Shown in pieces: positions 1 to 8,783 of a DNA stretch of 34,279 bases (positions within the stretch are counted from its first letter, which is position 1; each line of letters opens with the position of its first letter). This DNA is from a bacterium (lineage in GTDB: Bacteria; Verrucomicrobiota; Verrucomicrobiia; Limisphaerales; UBA8199): positions 1 through 34,279 of the forward strand of contig JAJYHY010000045.1 in assembly GCA_021784555.1 (NCBI GenBank). Reading direction: 5' to 3'. The notes under the pieces are model-generated. The model did not search any database and was not told the origin of the DNA. It worked only from the letters and a program-made list of their open reading frames with translations. The translations under genes were made by a program, and so were the position numbers.

Positions 1-583
1 CCCGCAAGGTCTGGACTGCCTGCTGTTCTTCGGGGCGAATCCCTAATTGAGAAAAATGCAGCAGGAAGAGCGCCGAGAGATGTTGAAGTTCCAAGCCCAA
101 GGGAAGGAACAGCGCGCCAGCCACGAACCCGCTCAGCAAGGCCCAAGGCCAGCCAAGAGTGAAGCCGAAGGCTTCGTTCCAACTGGTTTGATGCTCGTGC
201 AAAAGCCGCGTGATGAGCACCAGCGCCGCCCCCTGGAAACTCAAGGCCGCGGTGACCAACTCAGCCACCGAGTGTTGCGGAGGGCCGGCCAGCTTCTGAG
301 CCCAGGCGCCCGCAAACATTCCCAAATAAAACAGCGCCAGGGCCGCCGCCATCCGGCGCATGATACTCTCGATTCGCCAGGGCCGGTTCACCAGCACCAA
401 CGCGCTTCCAAAGCACACCAGTCCACACGCGGTCAGCGAATAAAACAGCAAGGGTTCCGGCCTGGGACCTGAACTCGCATACTGCCATAGGTTGACCAGA
501 ATCGACCCGGAAAAAACGCACACGACCACGCTTAGGAATAAGCGCAGCACCGCGTCCGTTCTCCAGTATTTGGGAGATAACAC
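1..583 (-). CDS. Multi-pass membrane protein, possible CPBP-family intramembrane protease (N-terminal part, cut by window edge)
   Basis: Reading the minus strand from a GTG at 581-583 gives about 194 residues that stay open to the window edge. The protein has an N-terminal transmembrane segment (RLFLSVVVCVFSGSILVNLW), a second segment around FYSLTACGLVCFGSALVLV, then ALALFYLGMFAGAW and WPWALLSGFVAGALFLPL. A PEEQQAV stretch lies near the visible end. Such hydrophobic N-termini ending in a P-E-x-Q-x-A-V stretch occur in CPBP (Abi, M79) intramembrane glutamic peptidases of Verrucomicrobiota. The diagnostic E-E-x-x-R motif would lie outside the window, so the family call is inference. The start is uncertain: the frame is open back to a stop near 671, and an in-frame TTG lies further upstream. 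The other open frames across this stretch do not give protein-like sequence. Confidence 0.55.
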   Translation of the reverse strand, partial: MLSPKYWRTDAVLRLFLSVVVCVFSGSILVNLWQYASSGPRPEPLLFYSLTACGLVCFGSALVLVNRPWRIESIMRRMAAALALFYLGMFAGAWAQKLAGPPQHSVAELVTAALSFQGAALVLITRLLHEHQTSWNEAFGFTLGWPWALLSGFVAGALFLPLGLELQHLSALFLLHFSQLGIRPEEQQAVQTLR

Positions 584-713
584 TAAACTCCAATCGTCAA
601 CACTATTTCCACCGCCAAACAGTACGCACTTTGGAGACCGGCGACAAATCAAAACTTCCCACGATCTTGGCTTGCCGTCTCATAAAGCTAACGCGCACGC
701 CAGCAGGGGTGAC

Positions 714-745
714 CGATTCTATGTCCCAGGTGGGACATAGAATCG
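714..745. repeat. Perfect inverted repeat containing TGTCCCA/TGGGACA
   Basis: Two 15-base arms (CGATTCTATGTCCCA and its exact complement) are separated by only GG. The 2-base spacer makes it look more like a two-fold symmetric protein-binding site than an RNA hairpin. It lies between two divergent genes. Function is not known; operator or dispersed repeat are both possible. Confidence 0.6.
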
Positions 746-757
746 TCTCCAATATAA

Positions 758-773
758 TGTCCCACCTGGGACA
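758..773. repeat. Second TGTCCCA-CC-TGGGACA palindrome
   Basis: TGTCCCACCTGGGACA is the exact reverse complement of the 16-base core of the palindrome centred at 729-730 and lies 29 bases centre to centre from it. Two such sites side by side between divergent promoters suggest a paired operator, but no regulator gene is adjacent. Confidence 0.55.
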
Positions 774-988
774 AGCAATTGGTCGTGGCCGAAGGATGCG
801 TCATCCGATTTGTGACATCGGGTACCGGCGGGATGCGCCTCACTAAAGGTCGCGCGCCACCTTGCCGAACGGCAGCAAAGGCCTTAATATTGCATGGAAG
901 AGAGGGTGTTGGCACCACTTTGCCTCCGCCGCATTCATGCATCAGGGACGGCGCGCAAGACTGGTTGAACACCAAATCCAAAGGCATT

Positions 989-3184
989 GTGACGACCCAG
1001 GTTCCGCATACACCTTCCGTTCGGGCCAACCGCCTGGCGCGGGAGAAATCTCCATACCTGCTCCAGCACCAGCATAATCCGGTGGACTGGTATCCCTGGG
1101 GCGAAGAGGCCTTCGCCCGGGCGCGTGGAGAGGGCAAACCGATCTTCTTGAGCATCGGCTATTCCACCTGCCACTGGTGCCACGTCATGGAGCGGGAATC
1201 GTTCGAGGATGAGGACTTGGCCCGGTTTCTCAACGCGCACTTCATCAATATCAAGGTGGATCGAGAGGAGAGGCCGGACGTGGATAAGATCTACATGACG
1301 TTCGTCCAGGCGGCGACCGGCCAGGGCGGATGGCCGCTCAATGTGTTTCTTACCCCCGCCCTCCAGCCCTTTTTCGGCGGCACCTATTTCCCCCCGGATT
1401 CCCGCTACGGGCGCCCCAGCTTCCTGGAGGTTCTCGAGCAGGTCAGAAAGGCCTGGGAGGCCCGGCATGATGCCCTCGTGCAATCGGCCAAGGCTATCCA
1501 GCGCCAGTTGAGCCAGGCCACTCAGGAGCAATCGCCAACCACGCGGCTTCCCGGCTTGAGCGCCCTGCGCCATGCCGGCACGCTGCTCAAGCAGAGCTAC
1601 GACCCGGAGCACGGCGGTTTTGGCGGCCCGCCCAAATTTCCCCAGCCGAGCCAGGCCCAATTCCTGATGCGCTACGCGGCGCGGTTTGGAGATGCCGAAG
1701 CCGCGCGTATGGTGCTGCGCACCTGCGACAAGATGGCCGCCGGCGGCATTCATGACCAATTGGGCGGCGGATTTGCCAGGTATTCAGTCGATGCGCAATG
1801 GCTGGTTCCCCACTTCGAGAAAATGCTCTATGACAATGCGCAACTGGCGCAGTTGTACCTGGACGCATTCGTGGTGAGCGGGCGCGAGTCCTACGCCCAA
1901 GTCGTGCGCGATATCCTCTCGTACATCCTTCGAGACATGACCGATCCGGGCGGCGGATTCTACTCGGCGGAGGACGCGGACAGCGAAGGCCACGAGGGCA
2001 AGTTCTATTGCTGGACAAAACAGGAAGTGGCAAGTTTGCTGACGGCGCCTGAGTTCGAGGTGGGCTCGCGCTATTTTGGCCTGACCGAGCAAGCCAACTT
2101 TGTCGATCACAGTCACCCACACCCGCTGCCCAACCAGAACGTCCTGAGCGTGGTCGATCCGAACCTGCGCCCGGGCGAAGAGGAATTGCTGCGGTCAGCC
2201 AAACGGAAACTCTTCGAGGCGCGCTCCAGGAGGGTGCGCCCCCACCGCGACGACAAGGTGCTGACTTCCTGGAACGGACTGATGCTGGGGGTGCTGGCCC
2301 GGGCTTACGCGGTCCTCGGGGATGCGGCCTATCGCGCGGCGGCCGAAAAATGCCTGGCATTTCTTCGCAAAAGCCTCTGGGACGCCGCGCCACATAAGCT
2401 CTATCACCGCTGGCGGGATGGGGAACGGGACCGGGCGCAATTGGTCGAGGACTATGCCTTCCTGTTGGGCGGCGTGATTGAACTCTATGAGGCAACCTTG
2501 GCGCCGGCTCACCTCGCCTTTGCCAGGGACTTGGCGGATGCCATGCTCGACAAATTTTTCGACCGCGCCAACGGGGGTTTCTGGCAAAGCGGCTTGGAGG
2601 CCTCAGACCTTATTCTGCGCCTTAAGGAGGATTACGATGGGGCCGAACCGTCAGGTAATTCGGTGGCCGCCTTGGCCCTGCTGAAGCTGGGCAAGATCGC
2701 TGGCGTTGAGGCTTATACGGAGGCGGCGGAGAAGACTTTGCGGCTGTTTGCTCAGCGGTTTGAGCGCCTGCCTCAGGCGGCGACGTTTATGCTCCAGGCC
2801 TTGGATTTTGCGTTGGAAGAGCCGCCGCGCGCGGTGGTGGCGGGCGACCCGGAGCAACCGCAGGCGCGAGCCTTGGTGCGCGCGGTTCATTCCGTCTATC
2901 GCCCCAACAAGGTCGTTCTCGGCAACGCGGGCCTTGTGGAGCCGTATGCCGCCGGTCTCGCTCCCAAAGAGGGCCCGGTGCTATACCTCTGCACGGGCAC
3001 CGCCTGCCTGCCGCCCACTAGCGATCCAGCCGCCGCCAAAGCATGGATGCGGTTGCCGGAGGCTGCCGATTTCGTCAGCATCGTTCAAGAACTCGACCGG
3101 CACCCCGGCGGCGAAGGCGAGCCGACTGCGAAGGACTTGCGGGAAATCGCGCGTATCGCTCGCAAACACCGGCGGGCCCGATGA
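989..3184 (+). CDS. DUF255 / thioredoxin-domain protein (YyaL, SPATA20-like)
   Basis: About 731 residues from a GTG at 989. The N-terminal third is the DUF255 thioredoxin-like fold: the family-typical [17 protein letters not shown] opening, then a C61-H-W-C64 redox-type motif followed by [17 protein letters not shown] and [13 protein letters not shown]. The rest (from about residue 210) resembles the alpha/alpha-barrel of the N-acylglucosamine 2-epimerase/glycosidase-like superfamily seen in this family ([26 protein letters not shown]). Length fits family members of about 680-780 residues. No signal peptide is seen, so it is probably cytosolic; the biochemical role of the family is unsettled. 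The start is inferred: the frame is open back to 779 with a further TTG at 965, and no clear Shine-Dalgarno sequence is present. It stands alone, ending 62 bases before vapB. Confidence 0.9.
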   Translation: MTTQVPHTPSVRANRLAREKSPYLLQHQHNPVDWYPWGEEAFARARGEGKPIFLSIGYSTCHWCHVMERESFEDEDLARFLNAHFINIKVDREERPDVDKIYMTFVQAATGQGGWPLNVFLTPALQPFFGGTYFPPDSRYGRPSFLEVLEQVRKAWEARHDALVQSAKAIQRQLSQATQEQSPTTRLPGLSALRHAGTLLKQSYDPEHGGFGGPPKFPQPSQAQFLMRYAARFGDAEAARMVLRTCDKMAAGGIHDQLGGGFARYSVDAQWLVPHFEKMLYDNAQLAQLYLDAFVVSGRESYAQVVRDILSYILRDMTDPGGGFYSAEDADSEGHEGKFYCWTKQEVASLLTAPEFEVGSRYFGLTEQANFVDHSHPHPLPNQNVLSVVDPNLRPGEEELLRSAKRKLFEARSRRVRPHRDDKVLTSWNGLMLGVLARAYAVLGDAAYRAAAEKCLAFLRKSLWDAAPHKLYHRWRDGERDRAQLVEDYAFLLGGVIELYEATLAPAHLAFARDLADAMLDKFFDRANGGFWQSGLEASDLILRLKEDYDGAEPSGNSVAALALLKLGKIAGVEAYTEAAEKTLRLFAQRFERLPQAATFMLQALDFALEEPPRAVVAGDPEQPQARALVRAVHSVYRPNKVVLGNAGLVEPYAAGLAPKEGPVLYLCTGTACLPPTSDPAAAKAWMRLPEAADFVSIVQELDRHPGGEGEPTAKDLREIARIARKHRRAR

Positions 3185-3246
3185 TGACTGAACCGAGCCT
3201 CGGCGAGGTTCTTGCCAATTGACTGGCATTTGGTAGGGTACTGGCA

Positions 3247-3504
3247 ATGAGAGCAATTGTCAGTATGGATGCGGTTGGCCGGTTGGTTCTGCCCAAGGAG
3301 ATTCGCCAAGCCATCGGTATCTCCGGGCGCACGAAGGTGATGGTGGAGGTGGTGAGTAGTGAGGCCCGTATCTCCGCGTGCGAGCCCCCCCCGCGGAATG
3401 TTGTGCAAACGAGAGGCCGCCTCGTCTATGCGGGCGCGCTGCCGCGGGACTGGGACAGCAGCGCGGCCGTCCTGCAGATACGGGAAGGAAGGTTGCGCCG
3501 GTGA
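3247..3504 (+). CDS. AbrB/SpoVT-type antitoxin (VapB-like)
   Basis: 85 residues. The N-terminal half (MRAIVSMDAVGRLVLPKEIR, then QAIGISG) is a typical swapped-hairpin AbrB DNA-binding domain, and the C-terminal half would be the toxin-binding tail. Its TGA overlaps the GTG start of the PIN-domain gene by four bases, the usual antitoxin-first order of vapBC operons. Such antitoxins bind their own promoter as a complex with the toxin, so autoregulation is expected though no operator was identified. The middle of the gene contains a run of eight C (about 3385-3392) coding for prolines. A piece of this gene, with the C-run three bases longer, is repeated after the toxin gene. Confidence 0.8.
   Translation: MRAIVSMDAVGRLVLPKEIRQAIGISGRTKVMVEVVSSEARISACEPPPRNVVQTRGRLVYAGALPRDWDSSAAVLQIREGRLRR
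3357..3435 (+). repeat. Direct repeat, copy 1 (inside the vapB-like gene)
   Basis: About 79 bases starting TAGTGAGGCCCGTATCTCCG and ending near TCGTCTATGCGGGC. They match 3921-4001, the first half almost perfectly (C8 here, C11 there) and the second half with several substitutions. Confidence 0.8.
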
Positions 3505-3908
3505 AGCAGTTTCTTGACACCTCTATTCTGGTGGAATCCTGCCTGAGTGAAAGTCCGAACTTCGCCGCGGCGGACGTGCTGGTGAACAGCCGCGAAGTAT
3601 TCACCTCCGTACATGCGCTGGCGGAGGCCTACGCCACGCTATCCGGTGATCCGCGGCTCAGGGTGCATCCCGCTGATGCAGCCCAGATGGTGGAAGACCT
3701 CGCCAACCGGGTGGCCGTGCATGGCCTGAGCGTGAAGGAGTACCGCCGACTTATCTCTTCGGCCCCGGCCAGTGGCATCCGAGGCGGAACGATCTACGAT
3801 GCACTCCACGCCCAAGTGGCCAGGCAGTGCGGTTGCACGCGAATCCGCACGTTAAACCTGCCTCACTTTAAGCACGTTGCGCCGGACTTGGCTGTTCTGG
3901 GGGTCTGA
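3501..3908 (+). CDS. PIN-domain toxin (VapC-like ribonuclease)
   Basis: 135 residues from GTG 3501, which overlaps the antitoxin stop. The PIN fold is supported by KQFLDTSILVE with acidic D6 at the first strand, an EAYATL segment carrying the second acidic residue, and IYDALHAQVARQ with the third acidic position. The end, CTRIRTLNLPHFKHVAPDL, matches the usual final strand of PIN toxins. VapC proteins are Mg2+-dependent RNases that cut tRNA or other RNA and are held inactive by VapB. The frame is open upstream to 3378, but those residues only shadow the antitoxin frame. Confidence 0.85.
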   Translation: MKQFLDTSILVESCLSESPNFAAADVLVNSREVFTSVHALAEAYATLSGDPRLRVHPADAAQMVEDLANRVAVHGLSVKEYRRLISSAPASGIRGGTIYDALHAQVARQCGCTRIRTLNLPHFKHVAPDLAVLGV

Positions 3909-3920
3909 AGCGCACTCTGA

Positions 3921-4001
3921 TAGTGAGGCCCGTATCTCCGCGTGCGAGCCCCCCCCCCCGCGGAATGCTGTGCCAAGAAGGGGCCGGCTCGTCTATGCGA
4001 G
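3921..4001 (+). repeat. Direct repeat, copy 2: remnant of the antitoxin gene downstream of the toxin gene
   Basis: Begins 13 bases after the vapC-like stop and matches the middle of the vapB-like gene (3357-3435). It has an 11-base C-run, three longer than copy 1, so the antitoxin frame would be kept. It has no start codon of its own and stops matching after the equivalent of CTATGCGGGC. Probably left by a tandem duplication and deletion of the toxin-antitoxin pair. Confidence 0.75.
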
Positions 4002-4030
4002 CACCTTGAACTTCTGAAAGGCAACGCCTC

Positions 4031-4972
4031 TCACTGTGTCCACGATGGCGGGATCAGGTCGGCGTGCGCCTGGTGGTCCCGGTTCCAGCTCTGCGCGTTT
4101 CGGATGCTAAAGAGGCCCTTCGTCGTGTAATCCCGCACGTGGCCGTCGCAGAAAAGAACGTTCCACCTCCCGCCGTGCCGCCGAAGGTCGAGCCGTGCCG
4201 CAGCCAGAATGCGCGGATTATCCGCAGTCGCATAGCCGGGCTGCCCAATAATGTGCTCTATAGCCGGGTCGTAGCCCTCGAGATCACCCCAACCGCTGGC
4301 CTGATCGCCAGGCCCCTCCCAGAGCTGTGCGTCCGCGATGGCAATCATATCACTCGGTTGGCGAACCTCCGCCTCTTTCACGGGGCGCATGTCGGCGGGT
4401 CCCGTTTCGTCCCACGAGTTCCACCTGCCCAAGAAATCCAGAGACACACCCCCAAGGCCGAGTTCTTGCCCTATCTCAATGCCGGGGTCGTAGCCCATGC
4501 GGTTGTAGCCGTAGCTGCCCACCGAACCATCGCGGTAGAACTGGCCGCCCAGCCGGGCGTAGCTCGGGCATGACTGAATGACCTTCCCTAAGGGCCGTTG
4601 TCTTGGCCTGCCCCAGTACGTCCGCAGCTTCGCCTTGGCGTATGGGGCCAGACGCTGCATCCAATAAATCGAGGGGCCCTCCGTAGCCCACCTCGCGCCA
4701 TTTGTGTCCCTCATCTCGTACGGCGGGTATGCCTCCAGGTTATTGTCCACATACGTCTGCAGCGCCAGGCCCCATTGCCGCAGGTTGCTCTTGCAGGCCG
4801 CGCTGCGCGCCGCGGTTCCAGCGCGGCTCAGGGCGGGCAAGAGCAGCGCCGCCAAAATGCCGATAATCGCGATGACCACCAGCAATTCAATCAGGGTAAA
4901 ACCGCCGCGACCTTGGGCGCTCGATGACTTCGCCGGGCGGGCCAGGGGCGGCAAATAAACGATGCCTTTCAT
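4031..4972 (-). CDS. Prepilin-type N-terminal cleavage/methylation protein with H-X9-DG motif
   Basis: 313 residues. A type IV prepilin/pseudopilin signal lies unusually far in: G24-F25-T-L-I-E29 followed by [19 protein letters not shown]. Cleavage is expected after G24, with E29 as the +5 glutamate. The C-terminal [12 protein letters not shown] is the H-X9-DG motif of this large Planctomycetota/Verrucomicrobiota family of pseudopilin-like proteins. The start is well supported by AGGAGG five bases before the ATG. These proteins are thought to be processed by a prepilin peptidase and to act at the cell envelope; their exact role is unknown. No secretion genes lie beside it, which is normal for these families with many copies. 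Confidence 0.9.
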   Translation of the reverse strand: MKGIVYLPPLARPAKSSSAQGRGGFTLIELLVVIAIIGILAALLLPALSRAGTAARSAACKSNLRQWGLALQTYVDNNLEAYPPYEMRDTNGARWATEGPSIYWMQRLAPYAKAKLRTYWGRPRQRPLGKVIQSCPSYARLGGQFYRDGSVGSYGYNRMGYDPGIEIGQELGLGGVSLDFLGRWNSWDETGPADMRPVKEAEVRQPSDMIAIADAQLWEGPGDQASGWGDLEGYDPAIEHIIGQPGYATADNPRILAAARLDLRRHGGRWNVLFCDGHVRDYTTKGLFSIRNAQSWNRDHQAHADLIPPSWTQ

Positions 4973-5328
4973 CTGCGCCTCCTTCCGGGGGTGTTCGGTT
5001 CACGTCTGTTCGTGGCTTTGCGCTCACATAAGAGCATTCACCAACCAATAAATCACAGGAACGATTATGAGATATTCTACCGCATTCCGGCCCGGAAGCA
5101 AGAAAGAGCAGCGGTTCGCGGTCTCAGATTCTGTGCGGCCTGCCACCCGGATTGGCTCTTTAAGCCCAGCGAGGCGAATGGAGGGGTAGGAGCTTCGGCC
5201 GCACGCGGCTAAGCGGCGATGGGCGCAAATAAAGTGACGTGCCGACGGGGGCCGCTCCTCCGCAATCGCAAATCGCAAATCTAGAATCGCAAATCGTGAA
5301 TACGTCACCGAACCTACGTCCTGGAGCA
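4973..5328. other. Intergenic region with short AATCGCAAAT-type repeats
   Basis: No convincing gene. At about 5265-5300 there are near-tandem copies of AATCGCAAATC (one followed by TAGAATCGCAAATCGTGAAT), resembling the low-complexity intergenic repeats common in this kind of genome. The remainder holds the promoter side of the prepilin-like gene and the 3' side of the UroD-family gene. Confidence 0.5.
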
Positions 5329-6342
5329 CTAAGGCCGGTGGCCATGGGCGTAATCGGTCAGCGCGCGGAGGTTGGCGTCGGGAGTGTCGCGGGGGACTTC
5401 GCAGCCGGCGCCAACGATGAACCGGGCGCCAGCCTGGCCATGGCATCCGCCAATCACGGAAGTGACATCTTCAGGGGCCCCGTCGCGAAGAACGGTGACG
5501 GGGTTGAGATTGCCCAGAAGGACTTGGTCCGGCCCCATCTGGCGGCGGGCTTCATCCAGCGGCGCCAGCGAGTCCAGGTCCACAATGTCGGCGCCGAGTG
5601 TGCCCATGGCCTTGAGCAAACGCCGCGTATTGCCGCAAATATGGAGGCGGGCTTTGGCGCCGGCGGCGTGAATGCCTTCGATGAGCCGCTTCTCGTACGG
5701 CCAAACAAAGGTCTCGTAGATTTCTGGGCTGACGAGCGAGGCGGCGGCGTCGCCGATGCCCATGACCTCCGCGCCGGCCTTGATCTGTTCCAGAGCGAAG
5801 CGCAACTCCATTTCCACAACGAATCCGAAGAGGTCTTTGACGAAGGCCGGGTCGTCGAAGAAGTCCATCATCACGGTGTTGATGCCGCGGAGGTCGGCGC
5901 CTTCGGCGATTGGGCCTTCTATCCAACCCTCGATCACTTTCTCTCTGCCCAGCCTGGCTTTGAAGAGTTCCAACGCTTTGAGGGCATTGTGCATGCGGGG
6001 AGCGGCGGCCGGGTCCGGCGCCTTGAGGCCGGCCAGCTTCGATTTATCCGCAAGGAGCGCCCGTTCCTCCACCAGCGCCACCGGCTGGTTGTCAAAATAC
6101 TCCACCGCTGCCCCGCAATCGGCCGCCTCTCGCGCGGGGTCGGACATGGTGTTCACGTAGTCGAAGCCGAAGTCTTCGGCGACGCGCATCTGCCCCTCGA
6201 CCAGCACCCGGTAGTCGGTGCAGTAGTCCCGGTAGCGGGCGCCGATGCGGTTGGCGGCAAACATCATGGTGATGGGCATGAGTGGGAGCCGGTCAACGGC
6301 GCCGCCGGCCAGATGCGTGAAAACTCGTTCGCGACTATTCAT
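5329..6342 (-). CDS. Uroporphyrinogen decarboxylase-family (MtaA/CmuA-type) methyltransferase
   Basis: 337 residues with the UroD-like TIM barrel. The MNSRERVFTHLAGGAVDRLP opening is typical of the methyltransferase branch. H234-x-C236 (RLHICGNT) and C314 (GAGCEVP) form the H-x-C...C zinc site of MtaA/MtbA/CmuA-like enzymes, which is absent from true haem-pathway UroD. Such enzymes move methyl groups between a corrinoid protein and a thiol or other acceptor. It starts three bases after the stop of the homocysteine methyltransferase gene, and the corrinoid protein gene lies upstream on the same strand, so it probably works on that corrinoid protein. The substrate cannot be read from sequence. 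Confidence 0.88.
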   Translation of the reverse strand: MNSRERVFTHLAGGAVDRLPLMPITMMFAANRIGARYRDYCTDYRVLVEGQMRVAEDFGFDYVNTMSDPAREAADCGAAVEYFDNQPVALVEERALLADKSKLAGLKAPDPAAAPRMHNALKALELFKARLGREKVIEGWIEGPIAEGADLRGINTVMMDFFDDPAFVKDLFGFVVEMELRFALEQIKAGAEVMGIGDAAASLVSPEIYETFVWPYEKRLIEGIHAAGAKARLHICGNTRRLLKAMGTLGADIVDLDSLAPLDEARRQMGPDQVLLGNLNPVTVLRDGAPEDVTSVIGGCHGQAGARFIVGAGCEVPRDTPDANLRALTDYAHGHRP

Positions 6343-6345
6343 AGA

Positions 6346-7218
6346 TTATCTCTTCAACACTCGCGCGGCGGAGGCTATGAACTCGGGTCCGGTCCCGCAG
6401 CAACCGCCGACGAAACCGGCGCCCAGCCGGAGCAATTCGGGAACGGCGCCGGCAAATCCTTCCGGGGAGACGTTGTACCGGGCGCGGCCTTCGACGATGG
6501 TGGGCAGGCCGGCATTAGGCTTGAGCCAAATAGACCGGTCGGTCGCCGCACGCAGGCGCCCGCAAATCGTCGCAAAGCCTTCAATCCCCTGGCCGCAGTT
6601 GGCCCCGACGACATCCGCCCCCGCGGCGGTCAGTGCGGCGGCTGCCTGCTCCGGCGTGTTCCCCATCATCGTGCGGTCTTTGGCTTTGCCGCTATCGAAG
6701 ACCATGCAGACAACAACGGGCAGGCTCGTCTCGCGCGCGGCGGTGAGCGCCAATTTCGCCTCGGCCAGATCCGTCATAGTCTCGATGACCAGCGCGTCGG
6801 CGCCCGCTTCCGCCAACGCTCTGGCTTGCTGGCGGAAGGCGTCGCGCAATTCGTCCTCGCTGACTTCACCGCTGAGCAGGAGTTTGCCGCTCGGGCCGAT
6901 GGAGGCGAACACGGCGGCCCGGCCCTGGGCCGCCTGGCGCGAGAGCTCCACGCCGCGCCGGTTTATCTCCTCGACGCGTTCCGCACCAGTGTGTTCAGCC
7001 ATGCGGATGCGGTTTGCGCCGAACGTGTTGGTAAGGATGATTTGGCTGCCCGCATCGACGTAGGCCCGCGCAACCTGCAGCACCTGCTCCGGGTGGGTGA
7101 GATTCCACAGGTCCGGGAACTCGCCTATCCCCAAGCCGCGGGCCTGGAGTTGAGTGCCCCACGCGCCGTCGGTCAGAACCGGGCCGTTCGATAGGAGATG
7201 CGCCAGGGTCGTATGCAT
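6346..7218 (-). CDS. Homocysteine S-methyltransferase family protein
   Basis: 290 residues, the size of a stand-alone homocysteine-binding barrel (MmuM/BHMT or the MetH N-terminal domain). The opening VLTDGAWGTQL and ILTNTFGANRIRM are typical. Three zinc-binding cysteines are in place: C208 (GANCG) and C273-C274 (GGCCGTGPEFI). The family methylates homocysteine to methionine. With a corrinoid protein and a UroD-type methyltransferase in the same strand order, the likely methyl donor is the methylated corrinoid protein, so the set resembles a split methionine synthase. S-methylmethionine or a betaine as donor cannot be excluded. Confidence 0.9.
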   Translation of the reverse strand: MHTTLAHLLSNGPVLTDGAWGTQLQARGLGIGEFPDLWNLTHPEQVLQVARAYVDAGSQIILTNTFGANRIRMAEHTGAERVEEINRRGVELSRQAAQGRAAVFASIGPSGKLLLSGEVSEDELRDAFRQQARALAEAGADALVIETMTDLAEAKLALTAARETSLPVVVCMVFDSGKAKDRTMMGNTPEQAAAALTAAGADVVGANCGQGIEGFATICGRLRAATDRSIWLKPNAGLPTIVEGRARYNVSPEGFAGAVPELLRLGAGFVGGCCGTGPEFIASAARVLKR

Positions 7219-7284
7219 TGCAACTAGCTAGTGAGGCAGGGCCTCCACCGGTTGTTTGGGCGTATGACGCTGCGGTCTCATTTG

Positions 7285-7360
7285 GCATTGGGCATTAGCC
7301 ATTGTGCATTTCGCATTGCCAATGAAAAATGACCAATGCCTAATGCCCAATGCGAAATGC
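7285..7360. repeat. Overlapping inverted repeats rich in AATGCC/GGCATT
   Basis: The arm GCATTGGGCATTAG (7285-7298) is complementary over 14 bases to 7340-7353. A second pair (GCATTTCGCATTG and CAATGCGAAATGC at 7348-7360) competes for the same right arm. It lies in the 244-base gap between the corrinoid-protein and homocysteine methyltransferase genes. It could act as an attenuator or partial terminator, but resembles low-complexity intergenic repeats, so a regulatory role is only a possibility. Confidence 0.6.
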
Positions 7361-7462
7361 CGCTGCGCTGGCCACCCGGGCCGCAGTCCCAGGCCGCCCC
7401 GGCCTCTTTACTCGCGCCGTAAAGGCTTAACCCGAACCTCATGCGCCTTCGGAATGGTCCAC

Positions 7463-8107
7463 TCAGGCGACGGGCGCCGCCACCGCCTTCTTGGCCAGGG
7501 CGACCGCCCCGACCGCGCTCTCGCTGTAGCCGTCGGCCCCGATTTCGTCGGCGTACTTCTGGGTAATAGGCGCCCCGCCGATCAGGACTTTGACCTGGTC
7601 GCGCACGCCCGCCTGCTGGAGGGCATCGATGGTGGTTTTCATGGAAGGCATCGTGGTTGTCAGCAATGCGCTCATGGCGACGATATTGGCCTGGCTCTCT
7701 TTAATGGTGGCGATGAACTTCTCGGGGGAGACGTTGACTCCAAGGTCGATAACCTCGAAACCGCCTCCTTCCAGTAGAGACGCCACGAGGTTCTTGCCGA
7801 TGTCGTGGAGGTCGCCTTTGACCGTGCCGATGGCGACGCGGCCAACCGGTTTGTCGCCCCGGGCAACCAAGAGCGGCCGGATAAGCTCGAGGGAGGCCTT
7901 CATCGCGCGGGCCGAGATGAGCAGTTCGGGGACAAAGTACTCGCTGCACTCGAAGCGGCGTCCAACCTCGTCCATGGCGGGGACCATGTATTGATTGACC
8001 AAGGTCAGGGGGTCGGCGCCTTCGGCCAGGGCTCGTTCGGTGATAGCGTGGGCGGCCTTGTAGTCTCCGTTAACCACGGCGTCATAGAGTTGTTGCAGAT
8101 CCGGCAT
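7463..8107 (-). CDS. Methyltransferase cognate corrinoid protein (B12-binding)
   Basis: 214 residues. The N-terminal four-helix cap (about 1-85) is followed by a cobalamin-binding Rossmann domain: G98-D-L-H101-D-I-G supplies the histidine that ligates cobalt, with S146-x-L148 and G177-G178 contacting the nucleotide tail. This is the MtaC/MtbC/MetH-type arrangement. The ATG at 8107 was chosen because AAGGA lies six bases upstream; an in-frame ATG at 8122 has no such site. It heads the minus-strand set with the homocysteine and UroD-type methyltransferases and should shuttle methyl groups between them. No reactivase (RamA/RACo type) is visible nearby. Confidence 0.92.
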   Translation of the reverse strand: MPDLQQLYDAVVNGDYKAAHAITERALAEGADPLTLVNQYMVPAMDEVGRRFECSEYFVPELLISARAMKASLELIRPLLVARGDKPVGRVAIGTVKGDLHDIGKNLVASLLEGGGFEVIDLGVNVSPEKFIATIKESQANIVAMSALLTTTMPSMKTTIDALQQAGVRDQVKVLIGGAPITQKYADEIGADGYSESAVGAVALAKKAVAAPVA

Positions 8108-8783
8108 AGAGAATCCTTTCACTTACGGTTACGAACGCTGGGGCAAGGCTATATCGAAGCGAACGGCAAAGTCAATGGCAGGCGGCACTAAAAATTTCGT
8201 TTGCGCTGCGCGGAATACGCTCCCTTAGCTAGTCCTTGACCTGAACCGCCAAAGTCCCAAGAATCACCCATGGTCGCCACAAGACGCGGGCTATTGACAG
8301 GGTGCTGAAGCGGCAAGGACGGGCGAGCAGGTTTGGGTTCGTGACCGTGGGTCCCCATGGAGTCGAGTGAGACCATCGGCCTACTCTTGAAGGAAGCTTT
8401 GAGATGTCGAGAGAAAAAAACGTGCCGCCCTCGCCAGCCAGCGCAATCCGCCATTATCCCGGAGTCTCCATCGGATAAACCCAAAACCCGAAATCAGAAA
8501 CAATCTCAAAAACGGCAAGAGGGAACCACGGAATACACTGAATACACGGAAAAAAGGCAGCGAGCAGGGCGGTAAATCGCCTGGATGGCAGAGTGCATCG
8601 CAGTAAACATTCGGCTAAACAGGAGGTAACAGAGGAAACCGAGGCAAGGAGCCGAGCGAGAGCCCGGTTGCCGGGGGCTCGCAACTGCGCACGGGCAGGT
8701 GACCCGCGTAAGCCGTCGCCCCCCGCTGGAAGTCACCAATGCCTTTCTCTGTTTTCGCTGTTTTCTCCTGTTTGCGCGAATAT
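8108..8783. other. Intergenic region with dispersed-repeat fragments
   Basis: No convincing gene. It includes ACCACGGAATACACTGAATA followed by CACGG (about 8525-8549) and a related purine-rich stretch near 8622-8650 (AGGAGGTAACAGAGGAAACC). Motifs of this look are dispersed intergenic repeats in Planctomycetota/Verrucomicrobiota. Short open frames here have atypical composition and were not accepted. Confidence 0.5.

Larger units (their letters stand above)
584..988. other. Intergenic region between divergent genes, with palindromes
   Basis: No convincing gene. The stretch separates the minus-strand membrane protein from the plus-strand DUF255 gene and should hold both promoters. It carries two related palindromes (listed separately). 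The DUF255 frame is open back to a TTG at 779, but the residues before about 989 do not look like a conserved N-terminus. Confidence 0.6.

Noticed and set aside
5239..7194. 651-codon open frame on the plus strand
   Set aside because: Antisense to the UroD-type and homocysteine methyltransferase genes, which carry complete motifs; the plus-strand translation shows no domain and biased composition.
8188..8484. 98-codon minus-strand open frame in the gap before the possible lipoprotein
   Set aside because: No signal, domain or plausible start context; unusual composition in a repeat-rich gap.
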